Shown: piece by piece, positions 1-5,139 of the stretch
Position numbering within the stretch: position 1 is the stretch's first letter
Layout: every line of letters begins with the position of its first letter
Assembly (NCBI GenBank): GCA_023394255.1
Contig: JAEXAZ010000135.1
Location: 1-5,139, forward strand
Reading direction: 5' to 3'
Source: Bacillota bacterium
GTDB lineage: Bacteria; Bacillota; Clostridia; Oscillospirales; Ruminococcaceae
DNA: 5,139 nt
Translations under genes and position numbers: made by a program
The notes under the pieces: generated by a model
Seen by the model: the letters and a program-made list of their open reading frames with translations, nothing else
What the model was told of the DNA's origin: nothing
Databases searched by the model: none

Positions 1-2
1 AT

Positions 3-350
3 GTACTTGGATTACCGGCAGAAATCAAAATGCCACAGCAAATCAATGACCGTGTAGTGGAGAAATGGATTCTGCGCGCCGCATTTGACGGAACGGAGGA
101 TCTTCCGGATGACATCTTGTGGAGAACGAAGGAAGAATTTTCAGAAGGCAGCGGGACAAAGCGTTTTCTTGAAAAGACGTTTGATCGGTGTATTTCCGAT
201 AAGGAATTTACATGCAACAGAGATCAGATATTCAGAGAAGAAGGCGTCCGAATCCGTTCCAAAGAAGAATTGTATTTCTATCGTATTTTTAAAACATTCT
301 ATCCGACCAAATCCATATTGAATACGGTTGGCCATTGGGCGGTTGCATAA
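3..350 (+). CDS. asnB: Asparagine synthetase (glutamine-hydrolysing) family protein, C-terminal part; 5' end outside window
   Basis: This is the last 115 residues of a longer protein; the frame is open to the left edge, so the Met codon at 30 is an internal residue, not the start. The visible part matches the end of the ATP-pyrophosphatase (synthetase) domain of AsnB-type enzymes, which make asparagine from aspartate, glutamine and ATP in the cytoplasm. Family hallmarks seen are EKWILRAAF (fragment residues 20-28), LPDDILWRTKEEFSEGSGT (34-52, equivalent to the conserved WRxKEQFSDGVG block of E. coli AsnB), RSKEELYFYRIFKTFYP (about 76-92) and a closing TVGHWAVA, a tail common in this family. 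The stop is TAA at 348-350. The N-terminal glutaminase domain and the PP-loop motif cannot be seen, so a paralogue used in peptide modification is not excluded. It converges on the transporter operon and is not part of it. Confidence 0.8.
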   Translation, partial: VLGLPAEIKMPQQINDRVVEKWILRAAFDGTEDLPDDILWRTKEEFSEGSGTKRFLEKTFDRCISDKEFTCNRDQIFREEGVRIRSKEELYFYRIFKTFYPTKSILNTVGHWAVA

Positions 351-387
351 TTTTCGGCAACGGCAAAAAGTATCCGGGTGATGGATT

Positions 388-431
388 CCGGCTATCTTTA
401 CTTCTGCTATAAGAAAAGCCCGGCTATTTTT
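388..431 (+). terminator. Possible rho-independent terminator of the asparagine-synthetase gene
   Basis: CCGGCT at 388-393 can pair with AGCC and GG at 417-420 and 422-423 (one bulged C at 421). Inside this, TCTT at 395-398 can pair with AAGA at 411-414. The stem is followed by CTA and five T residues at 427-431. It lies 37 bases after the stop codon and the T-run is on the correct side only for + strand transcription. The stem is interrupted and the loop is long, so this is a moderate call. Confidence 0.4.
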
Positions 432-502
432 AAAAAACGAGAAGACCGCTGACGGACAAAATCAGAACAAAAAAAGCTTAAAACCACAGGGAAAATACCG
501 AT

Positions 503-524
503 TCATGATGATTTGGAATCATGA
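503..524. repeat. Short inverted repeat at the 3' end of the transporter operon
   Basis: TCATGAT (503-509) and ATCATGA (518-524) are exact inverted repeats around an 8-base loop, 14 bases past the stop codon of the second transporter gene. The stem is AT-rich and has no immediate T-run on the - strand (the next T-rich stretch is about 10 bases further on and is only TATTTT), so it is a weak candidate for the operon's terminator or mRNA 3' end. Confidence 0.3.
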
Positions 525-537
525 CAATATAACGGGA

Positions 538-2280
538 CTACAAGCTCCACTCCTGGCTTTCACGCTGTAAGTCGACCATGTGGCGGAAAATGCCGTTTCC
601 TTTTATCAGGGCATCGGGCGTACCCGTTTCGGCAACATTTCCGTCCGATAATACGACAACCTTGTCTGCGCCCATGACTGTCCGCATTCGGTGTGCGATA
701 ATCAGCACGGTTTTATTTTGCACCAGGCCGGACAGAGCTGTTTGGATCGCGGTTTCGTTCTCAACGTCCAGACTGGCTGTCGCTTCATCCAGCAGGACCA
801 CCGGGGCATCCTTGAGCAAGGCTCTGGCAATTGAAATCCTCTGCCGCTCGCCGCCGGAAAGGGTGGAGCCGTTTTCCCCGATGACTGTTTGATATCCTTC
901 GGGCAGCTGTTTGATAAATTCATCACACTGGGCTGCTTTTGCCGCAGCCAGCACTTCCGCATCGGCGGCGGTTCTGCGCCCTAAGCGGATGTTTTCCATC
1001 ACAGTGTCATGGAACAGCACGACATCCTGAAAAACAATTGCGTAATTTTTGAGGAGGGTTTCCGGATCTACAGAAGAAACGTCCACTCCGCCCAGGCAGA
1101 CTTTGCCGCCGTTCACGTCCCAAAACCGTGCCGCCAGCTTGGCCGCTGTACTCTTGCCGCCGCCGGACGGGCCGACGAGGGCGGTGATTTCCCCCTGTCT
1201 GGCGGTGAAGGAAACATCACGGAGGACTCCTTCATCTTCATGATAGGCAAATGTCACATGCTCAAAGGAAATGTCATACCCGTTCGGCGTGTACTCTTTT
1301 GCGCCGGCTTGTATCGGCTGTTCCTCAACGGAACGCATCCTCTCAATCTGTAATTTCGCATTGAAGGTAGCGGCGAGATTCATGTAGCACACATTGAGCG
1401 GATCATAAAACCGGGAAGCAACGATCAGGAAAATTAAGAAGGCCGTGAGATCAAGCTGCCCGGAGATCAAAAGGCTGATCCCAGCCAGAATCGTCGTTGC
1501 AATTCCAATCCGTAACAGTGCCTGCGCGGAGGACACAAAAACGCCTGTTGCAAGTTCGGAATGGATGGCTGCTTTTTCAGCCTGCGTCAGCTTGTTTTTC
1601 AGCCTGTTCAGATAGAGTTCTTTCTGATTGCAGGCTTTAATATCTTTTATGGTTTCCAGCAATTCCTGCAGTCCGTCTGTCGCGGCGCGTTTTTTCAAAA
1701 TGCTTTGGGTGCCGAATTGATCCTGAATCCATTTGGAACCGATGACAAGAAGCGCTGAAACGGGGACAACCCAGATCGCCGCCAGACCCATCCGCCAGTC
1801 CATCAGCAAAAGCCCTACGGAGATCAACACCGTAGAGATGACCGTGCCGAACAGCTGCGGAATGAAATGAGAAAATGCCTGTTCCAGCGCGCTGCAATCG
1901 GACATGATGGTCGAGGTCAGATCGGACAGATCACGCTGGCCGAAAAACGACAAAGGAAGCTGCCGCATTTTTTCCGCCAGCCTGACACGCCGGTTGGCAC
2001 TTTCTTGATAAGTGGCAATATACAGACTTTCATACTGGAACCAGTGAATGACGTAAATAAGAACAGTCAACAAGGCTGCAATCGCCGTATATTTCCACAT
2101 ACCGGCTGCCGGATTTCCCCCGGTTTGAAGCGCTTCCATGATATGCTGCAGCACTAGGATCAGCAGCCCGACCGGGAACATCAGGCATAAATTCGCCGCT
2201 ACCGTGAGAAGGGTCGCTTTTACTAAATCTTTTGCACCTTTTTCAGTCAAAACAAAAAGATCTTGTAGTTTTTGAATCAT
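538..2280 (-). CDS. ABC half-transporter, second subunit (membrane domain fused to ATPase), YbtQ/IrtB-like
   Basis: A 580-aa protein starting MIQKLQDLF. It has the exporter fold with six predicted membrane helices at about residues 21-45, 62-80, 139-159, 161-181, 251-274 and 276-296, then a nucleotide-binding domain from about 336. ATPase motifs are all present: Walker A GPSGGGKST (370-378), Q-loop Gln418, signature LSGGERQR (474-481), Walker B VVLLDEA with Glu499, D-loop SLD (503-505) and His530. The start at 2280 is chosen because its ATG overlaps the TGA of the upstream transporter gene (ATGA) and has GAGG seven bases before it; a more upstream in-frame Met at 2334 would lie deep in the previous gene. 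The overlap implies translational coupling and a 1:1 heterodimer in the inner membrane. The block SFFGQRDLSDLTSTIMSDC (111-129) resembles what I recall of the siderophore-type pairs YbtPQ and IrtAB; the substrate is unproven. Confidence 0.93.
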   Translation of the reverse strand: MIQKLQDLFVLTEKGAKDLVKATLLTVAANLCLMFPVGLLILVLQHIMEALQTGGNPAAGMWKYTAIAALLTVLIYVIHWFQYESLYIATYQESANRRVRLAEKMRQLPLSFFGQRDLSDLTSTIMSDCSALEQAFSHFIPQLFGTVISTVLISVGLLLMDWRMGLAAIWVVPVSALLVIGSKWIQDQFGTQSILKKRAATDGLQELLETIKDIKACNQKELYLNRLKNKLTQAEKAAIHSELATGVFVSSAQALLRIGIATTILAGISLLISGQLDLTAFLIFLIVASRFYDPLNVCYMNLAATFNAKLQIERMRSVEEQPIQAGAKEYTPNGYDISFEHVTFAYHEDEGVLRDVSFTARQGEITALVGPSGGGKSTAAKLAARFWDVNGGKVCLGGVDVSSVDPETLLKNYAIVFQDVVLFHDTVMENIRLGRRTAADAEVLAAAKAAQCDEFIKQLPEGYQTVIGENGSTLSGGERQRISIARALLKDAPVVLLDEATASLDVENETAIQTALSGLVQNKTVLIIAHRMRTVMGADKVVVLSDGNVAETGTPDALIKGNGIFRHMVDLQRESQEWSL

Positions 2281-4070
2281 AAACGTACCTCTTTTCCAAC
2301 TTTCCATTGCGCCGAGGTCTGATAATCTTTCCACATGGCGGCATAAAGACCATTTTCTTTAAGCAGTTCGTGGTGTTTCCCTCTTTCCGCAATCTTTCCG
2401 TTTTGAAATACCAGAATCAGATCCGCATTCTGAATCGTAGATAAGCGGTGCGCAATCATCAATACTGTTTTGCCTTTCGTCAAAGTCTCGAATGCTTTTT
2501 GAATGAGGGCTTCATTTTCCGGATCGGCAAATGCGGTGGCTTCATCCAAAACGATAATGGGAGCGTCTTTCAAAATCGCTCTGGCCAGTGCAATTCTCTG
2601 GCACTCGCCCCCGGACAGATAAATTCCTTTGGTTCCAACGACCGTATCGAGGCCGTCCGACAGCTTTTCGAGCAGGTCCCTGCACTGGGCCGAATAAGCC
2701 GCGGCAAGCACCTGCTCACGGGTTGCGTCGGGACGGGCGGCCCGAATGTTTTCAAAAAGACTGGTCTTAAACAGGCGCGTATCCTGAAACACGAATGCGA
2801 CCTGGTCCATGAGCGCATTTGAAGAAAGCCGGCGCACATCCACACCGCCGACAAGGACTCTGCCTTCCTGCACATCCCAAAACCGCGGGATCAGGCTTGC
2901 CGCCGTGGATTTGCCGCTTCCGGAGGGGCCGACCAGCGCCACCGTTGTTTTTTCCGGGATCCGGAAACTGATCTTTGATAGCGCGGGGACGGCAGCCTCC
3001 GGATACGTGTAAGTCACTTCCTGAAACTCGATCCCCGCGTTTAAAGGAATTTTCGGCTGTGACGGTTCCTCCATGGGAGAAATACGCACAATCTCTTCGA
3101 GTTTGCGAACGGCTTCATCGGCCTGCATTTGCGCTTCGCTGGCATACATAATGCGCATCATCATCAAGGCGCACATAGGAGTAAACAGGATATAAAACAG
3201 GAGATCGATCAACACAGCCCACCCGCTTGACGCGGCGCCGCACAAAAGCATCCCGGCAGGAATCAGAAGAAGAAATGTCCCGTTCAGCACAGTCGTAAAC
3301 CCGGTCATCGGGTTTCGGCAGGACATTGCATAATCTGAAGCAAGATCACGGTAACTCATAATCGAGGAATAGAATGTTTTAAACGAGTAAACGGTCTGCT
3401 GGAACACCTTGACCACGGGAATGCCACGGACGTATTCAGTGGCTTCCGCACTTAAATTTTCAATTGCTTTCTGATAGCGGCTAAAAAATCTGGCGTTTTT
3501 GCCGCCCATCATGCGGATTAAGAGAAACACGGCAATGACCATCGGGACCAGGCAAATGAGCCCCATCCTCCAATCAAACACGAACAGGAGAGCGATTGCC
3601 GCGATCGGGGTGACAACCGCGCCCACTAAATCCGGCAGCTGGTGTGCCAGGAGAGTTTCTGTCATGCCTGCATTGTCATCAATGATTTTTCTCAGCCGTC
3701 CCGACTGGCTAGCGGTAAAATATCCGAGCGGGACGTCCAGCAGATGTTCCGCGGCGGACTGCCGCATATTTTTAGCTGTTCGGAAGGCGGCAAGATGTGT
3801 GCACATCAGGGCGGCGAAATAGATCAATAAACTGGCGACAGCAAGCCATAGCGCAACCCATCCATACCGAACCAGCCCTCGTGCGGAACTGAGGTTTGTG
3901 AGCGAACTGAAGACACCTCTTGCCACAAACCAGATGCAGATATACGGGGCCATAGCCAGAACGGCCGATACGCCTGAAAGGGTACAACCTAATATGGTCA
4001 GTTTTTTATGGCCGCCCGCATAGGTCATGAGCTGGGAAAGGCTGCTTTTCTTTTTTTCTTTCCAATCCAT
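2277..4070 (-). CDS. ABC half-transporter, first subunit (membrane domain fused to ATPase), YbtP/IrtA-like
   Basis: A 597-aa protein starting MDWKEKKKSS. Six predicted helices lie at about 26-50, 69-90, 147-166, 168-187, 258-281 and 284-306, followed by an ATPase domain from about 347. Motifs seen are Walker A GPSGSGKST (381-389), Q-loop Gln429, signature LSGGECQR (485-492), Walker B IIVLDEA with catalytic Glu510, an unusual D-loop FADPE (514-518, usually SALD) and His541. The start at 4070 is preferred over an in-frame ATG at 4091 because AAGGAG sits seven bases before it, while the upstream ATG has no ribosome site and overlaps the promoter -10 and operator. It is the first transporter gene after tetR (64-bp gap) and overlaps the next gene by 4 bp. 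It lacks the N-terminal siderophore-interaction domain of mycobacterial IrtA. The partner gene supplies the other half; the pair could import a metallophore or export a toxic compound. Confidence 0.93.
   Translation of the reverse strand: MDWKEKKKSSLSQLMTYAGGHKKLTILGCTLSGVSAVLAMAPYICIWFVARGVFSSLTNLSSARGLVRYGWVALWLAVASLLIYFAALMCTHLAAFRTAKNMRQSAAEHLLDVPLGYFTASQSGRLRKIIDDNAGMTETLLAHQLPDLVGAVVTPIAAIALLFVFDWRMGLICLVPMVIAVFLLIRMMGGKNARFFSRYQKAIENLSAEATEYVRGIPVVKVFQQTVYSFKTFYSSIMSYRDLASDYAMSCRNPMTGFTTVLNGTFLLLIPAGMLLCGAASSGWAVLIDLLFYILFTPMCALMMMRIMYASEAQMQADEAVRKLEEIVRISPMEEPSQPKIPLNAGIEFQEVTYTYPEAAVPALSKISFRIPEKTTVALVGPSGSGKSTAASLIPRFWDVQEGRVLVGGVDVRRLSSNALMDQVAFVFQDTRLFKTSLFENIRAARPDATREQVLAAAYSAQCRDLLEKLSDGLDTVVGTKGIYLSGGECQRIALARAILKDAPIIVLDEATAFADPENEALIQKAFETLTKGKTVLMIAHRLSTIQNADLILVFQNGKIAERGKHHELLKENGLYAAMWKDYQTSAQWKVGKEVRL
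2288..2291 (-). promoter_or_regulatory. Ribosome binding site of the second transporter gene, inside the first gene
   Basis: On the - strand GAGG lies within the last codons of the first transporter gene (Lys-Glu-Val), seven bases before the ATG at 2280. Together with the ATGA stop/start overlap it fixes the start of the second subunit and indicates coupled translation. Confidence 0.75.
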
Positions 4071-4077
4071 GAAATCA

Positions 4078-4083
4078 CTCCTT
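4078..4083 (-). promoter_or_regulatory. Ribosome binding site of the first transporter gene
   Basis: AAGGAG on the - strand, seven bases upstream of the ATG at 4070. It decides the start against the ATG at 4091. If transcription begins about seven bases after the TATAAA box, this site sits almost at the 5' end of the mRNA. Confidence 0.85.
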
Positions 4084-4090
4084 TTTCTCA

Positions 4091-4122
4091 TTTATAGTTA
4101 GTTATGACTAACTATATGTCAA
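4091..4122 (-). promoter_or_regulatory. Putative promoter of the transporter pair
   Basis: On the - strand a consensus -35 box TTGACA (4122-4117) is followed 20 bases later by TATAAA (4096-4091), a 5-of-6 match to the -10 box. The 20-bp spacer is longer than the usual 17; weaker -10 alternatives at 17-19 bp exist (for example CTATAA). The spacer is filled by a perfect palindrome, so the promoter would be blocked when the palindrome is bound. Readthrough from the tetR promoter could also transcribe the pair. Confidence 0.55.
4093..4116. promoter_or_regulatory. Operator-like perfect palindrome, probable TetR-family binding site
   Basis: Arms TATAGTTAGT (4093-4102) and ACTAACTATA (4107-4116) are exact inverted repeats of 10 bp around the spacer TATG. 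The 24-bp site lies in the 64-bp gap between tetR and the first transporter gene, abuts the TTGACA box and overlaps four bases of the TATAAA box. Length, symmetry and position are typical of operators of TetR-family dimers. There is no T-run after it on either strand, which argues against a terminator. Which protein binds it is inferred from adjacency. Confidence 0.75.
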
Positions 4123-4134
4123 AAATAATAGGAC

Positions 4135-4752
4135 TTAAAGCCCCATGATTTTTTGCCATCCGGCGGAATAAAATGTGCTCAGTTCTTTTACATAGGCGGT
4201 GGCCTTTTCTCTGGGCATATCATGGATAACTGTTTCAAAAAATGCGGAAAACAAGCCGCTCGCAAGGATATGCTCCAGCTGAGCGTCTAAATGACCTACT
4301 TCGTACCCTAAACTTTGCAGAATGGAAATGAATTGGTCTGTGGCGTTGACTTCAATCTCTACCATCGTATGGACGAAGTGTTCATATTCCGTTCCTTCCG
4401 AACAGCATAAGATCAGTTTAAAGGTTTCGAAATGCTTATAGATATACCCGACCATCCAATCCATACAGTCGCTGGATATCTTGCACATTTGTGCCAGCTG
4501 CTCTTCTGGCGTGAGCTTTGCAAAAACATTCTGCGCTTCATTGAATTGATCTAAAAATACAGTTGCGTGCCCCTGTACGAGGGCATCAAATAACGCTTTC
4601 TTGCTTTTGTAATATCCATAAAAGGCACCGGTGGTGACACCGGCTTCCTTGACAATGTTGCGAAGGGAAGCACAGCGGAATCCTTTTGCCAAAAACTCCT
4701 TTTTCCCCGCATTGAGGATGTTTTCCTGTGTACTTGGAATTTGGCCGTTCAA
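4135..4752 (-). CDS. TetR/AcrR-family transcriptional repressor
   Basis: A 205-aa protein, the normal length for the family. The N-terminal helix-turn-helix domain (about residues 8-55) is clear: ENILNAGKKEFLAKGF, then SLRNIVKEAGVTTGAFYGYYKSK with the recognition helix and the family's G-x-F/L-Y-x-Y/H-F/Y-x-x-K pattern, then ALFDAL. The remaining roughly 145 residues are helical ligand-binding and dimerisation sequence, with a Cys-Cys pair at 116-117 (LILCCSEG). The start is taken as the TTG at 4752, since GGAGG lies seven bases before it; a further in-frame TTG at 4773 is upstream of that ribosome site. The gene precedes the transporter pair in the same direction, with dyads both in its own leader and before the transporter genes, so it probably represses itself and the pair and is released by a transported or related ligand. 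The inducer is unknown. Confidence 0.9.
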   Translation of the reverse strand: MNGQIPSTQENILNAGKKEFLAKGFRCASLRNIVKEAGVTTGAFYGYYKSKKALFDALVQGHATVFLDQFNEAQNVFAKLTPEEQLAQMCKISSDCMDWMVGYIYKHFETFKLILCCSEGTEYEHFVHTMVEIEVNATDQFISILQSLGYEVGHLDAQLEHILASGLFSAFFETVIHDMPREKATAYVKELSTFYSAGWQKIMGL

Positions 4753-4759
4753 TAAAATA

Positions 4760-4764
4760 CCTCC
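4760..4764 (-). promoter_or_regulatory. Ribosome binding site that sets the TTG start of tetR
   Basis: GGAGG on the - strand, seven bases before the TTG at 4752-4750. There is no ATG in frame between it and the conserved helix-turn-helix. The same 7-base spacing occurs in all three genes of the unit, which supports the TTG start. Confidence 0.8.
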
Positions 4765-4766
4765 AC

Positions 4767-4792
4767 ATAACAATGTTATATGACACTGTTAT
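4767..4792. promoter_or_regulatory. Imperfect dyad in the tetR leader, possible autoregulatory operator
   Basis: ATAACAATGT (4767-4776) and ACACTGTTAT (4783-4792) are inverted repeats with one mismatch in ten, around a 6-base centre. The site starts directly after the tetR -10 box and covers the predicted transcription start, ending two bases before the GGAGG. A bound dimer here would stop tetR transcription. A smaller perfect dyad, ATAACA and TGTTAT around one A, is nested at 4767-4779. The arms differ from those of the palindrome at 4093-4116, although both sites carry TATGAC at their centre. Confidence 0.5.
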
Positions 4793-4821
4793 AGTATAAT
4801 GAAAATTTTTACTTTCGTCAA
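4793..4821 (-). promoter_or_regulatory. Promoter of tetR (sigma-A type)
   Basis: On the - strand, TTGACG (4821-4816; 5 of 6 consensus) is separated by exactly 17 bases from TATACT (4798-4793; 5 of 6). The predicted transcription start is near 4786, inside the dyad, giving a leader of about 35 bases to the TTG start. Confidence 0.75.
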
Positions 4822-5139
4822 GGGGATTTTCAAGAAAAAAGGGTGCATGATAAAAGCGCTCTTTTGTTGGCTAAGATATACAGTCTTCGTGCAGTCCCGC
4901 TGTCAGTGCATTGAACACGGGAAGGGTATATTTCTCAGATATAATTTCTGCCCACAAATACTGCTTCCGGTTCCAAATACCCGGCGCCTTTTATGCGCTG
5001 GCCAAGTTTTCAAATTTCTGTAAACAACAGCCACTACCAGAAAACACGGTGGCGATTATACAGTTTACCATCCTATCATATTTGCCCACAATAATATTAG
5101 CAGCAAATACAATTTGCACTTCGTTAATAAGCTCCCTTC
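4822..5139. other. Region without an intact gene
   Basis: Apart from the interrupted - strand frame at 4871-5137, I see no gene, RNA gene or long repeat here. The 74-codon + strand frame beginning at 4799 starts inside the tetR promoter, has no ribosome site and an unconvincing, cysteine- and arginine-rich composition, so it is not called. The stretch 4822-4870 contains T-rich sequence on the - strand and only a five-base-pair hairpin (4852-4865). Confidence 0.5.
4871..5137 (-). pseudogene. Unrecognised reading frame with one internal stop; possible gene remnant, open at the right edge
   Basis: On the - strand, one frame enters from the window edge and gives 48 codons (RELINEVQIVFAANIIVGKY and onward, ending KFENLASA), then a TAA at 4993-4991. 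The same frame continues for 39 more codons that also read like protein (for example YLWAEIISEKYTLPVF at about 10-25 after the stop, then a closing GLHEDCIS) to a TAG at 4873-4871. Either a gene ends at the TAA and the rest is chance, or a longer gene has been broken by a nonsense mutation. I do not recognise the family. It points in the same direction as tetR but lies upstream of tetR's own promoter, so it is probably a separate unit. Confidence 0.35.

Larger units (their letters stand above)
351..537. other. Intergenic gap between convergent genes
   Basis: This 187-bp, AT-rich gap separates the stop of the asparagine-synthetase fragment from the stop of the second transporter gene. It holds a possible terminator for the rightward gene (388-431) and a short dyad (503-524) near the end of the leftward operon. 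A 23-codon frame at 381-452 on the + strand has no ribosome site and overlaps the hairpin, so I do not call it a gene. Confidence 0.7.

Noticed and set aside
381..452. 23-codon + strand frame MDSGYLYFCYKK and onward
   Set aside because: No ribosome site, very short, and it coincides with the putative terminator hairpin.
578..892. 104-codon + strand frame opposite the second transporter gene, and similar antisense frames over both ABC genes
   Set aside because: They overlap strongly conserved ATPase motifs on the other strand and have no ribosome sites or recognisable domains; they are shadows of the real genes.
3..2280. A lasso-peptide style cluster (asparagine-synthetase homologue beside an ABC exporter)
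   Set aside because: The synthetase fragment carries ordinary AsnB end motifs, is convergent with the transporter genes rather than in the same operon, and no precursor peptide or protease is visible.
4093..4116. The palindrome before the transporter genes as a terminator of tetR
   Set aside because: It is AT-rich, has no following T-run in the - direction, and fits tightly between promoter boxes, so an operator explains it better.
4852..4865. Hairpin AAAAG-CGCT-CTTTT upstream of the tetR promoter as a terminator
   Set aside because: Only five mostly A-T pairs with a four-base loop and no adjacent T-run on either strand; too weak to call.
4799..5023. 74-codon + strand reading frame starting MKIFTFVKG
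   Set aside because: It begins within the tetR promoter, has no ribosome site, and lies opposite the more protein-like - strand frame; composition does not suggest a real protein.

Overview
The window looks like a piece of a Firmicutes (Clostridia) chromosome. This rests on the protein sequences, strong AGGAGG-type ribosome sites spaced 7 nt from their starts, a TTG start codon and moderate GC content. The call is inference; no rRNA or other marker gene is present.

Left edge (about 1-350, + strand): the last 115 residues of an asparagine-synthetase family protein (AsnB-like synthetase domain). The rest lies outside the window. It is followed by an imperfect hairpin and T-run that may be its terminator, in a 187-bp gap that separates it from the convergent genes.

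Centre (538-4752, - strand): a compact three-gene unit read right to left. It consists of a TetR/AcrR-family repressor (TTG start at 4752) followed by two ABC half-transporters of 597 and 580 aa. Each half-transporter has six predicted membrane segments fused to a complete ATPase domain. The two transporter genes overlap by four bases (ATGA) and are almost certainly translationally coupled, giving a heterodimer. The family resemblance is to the exporter-fold pairs that include YbtP/YbtQ and IrtA/IrtB (siderophore uptake), but related pairs are drug or peptide exporters, so substrate and direction stay open.

Regulation is unusually readable. The tetR gene has a near-consensus promoter (TTGACG, 17 bp, TATACT) followed directly by an imperfect dyad of 10-bp arms. 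The 64-bp gap between tetR and the transporter pair contains a perfect 10+10 bp palindrome with a 4-bp spacer. It abuts a consensus TTGACA and runs into a TATAAA, so it fills the space between -35 and -10. The simplest model is a repressor controlling both itself and the transporter, released by a ligand the transporter moves.

Right edge (4753-5139): no intact gene. On the - strand one frame reads like protein for 87 codons but is broken by a single TAA, so it may be the end of a gene plus readthrough-like sequence, or a decayed gene. I do not recognise it.
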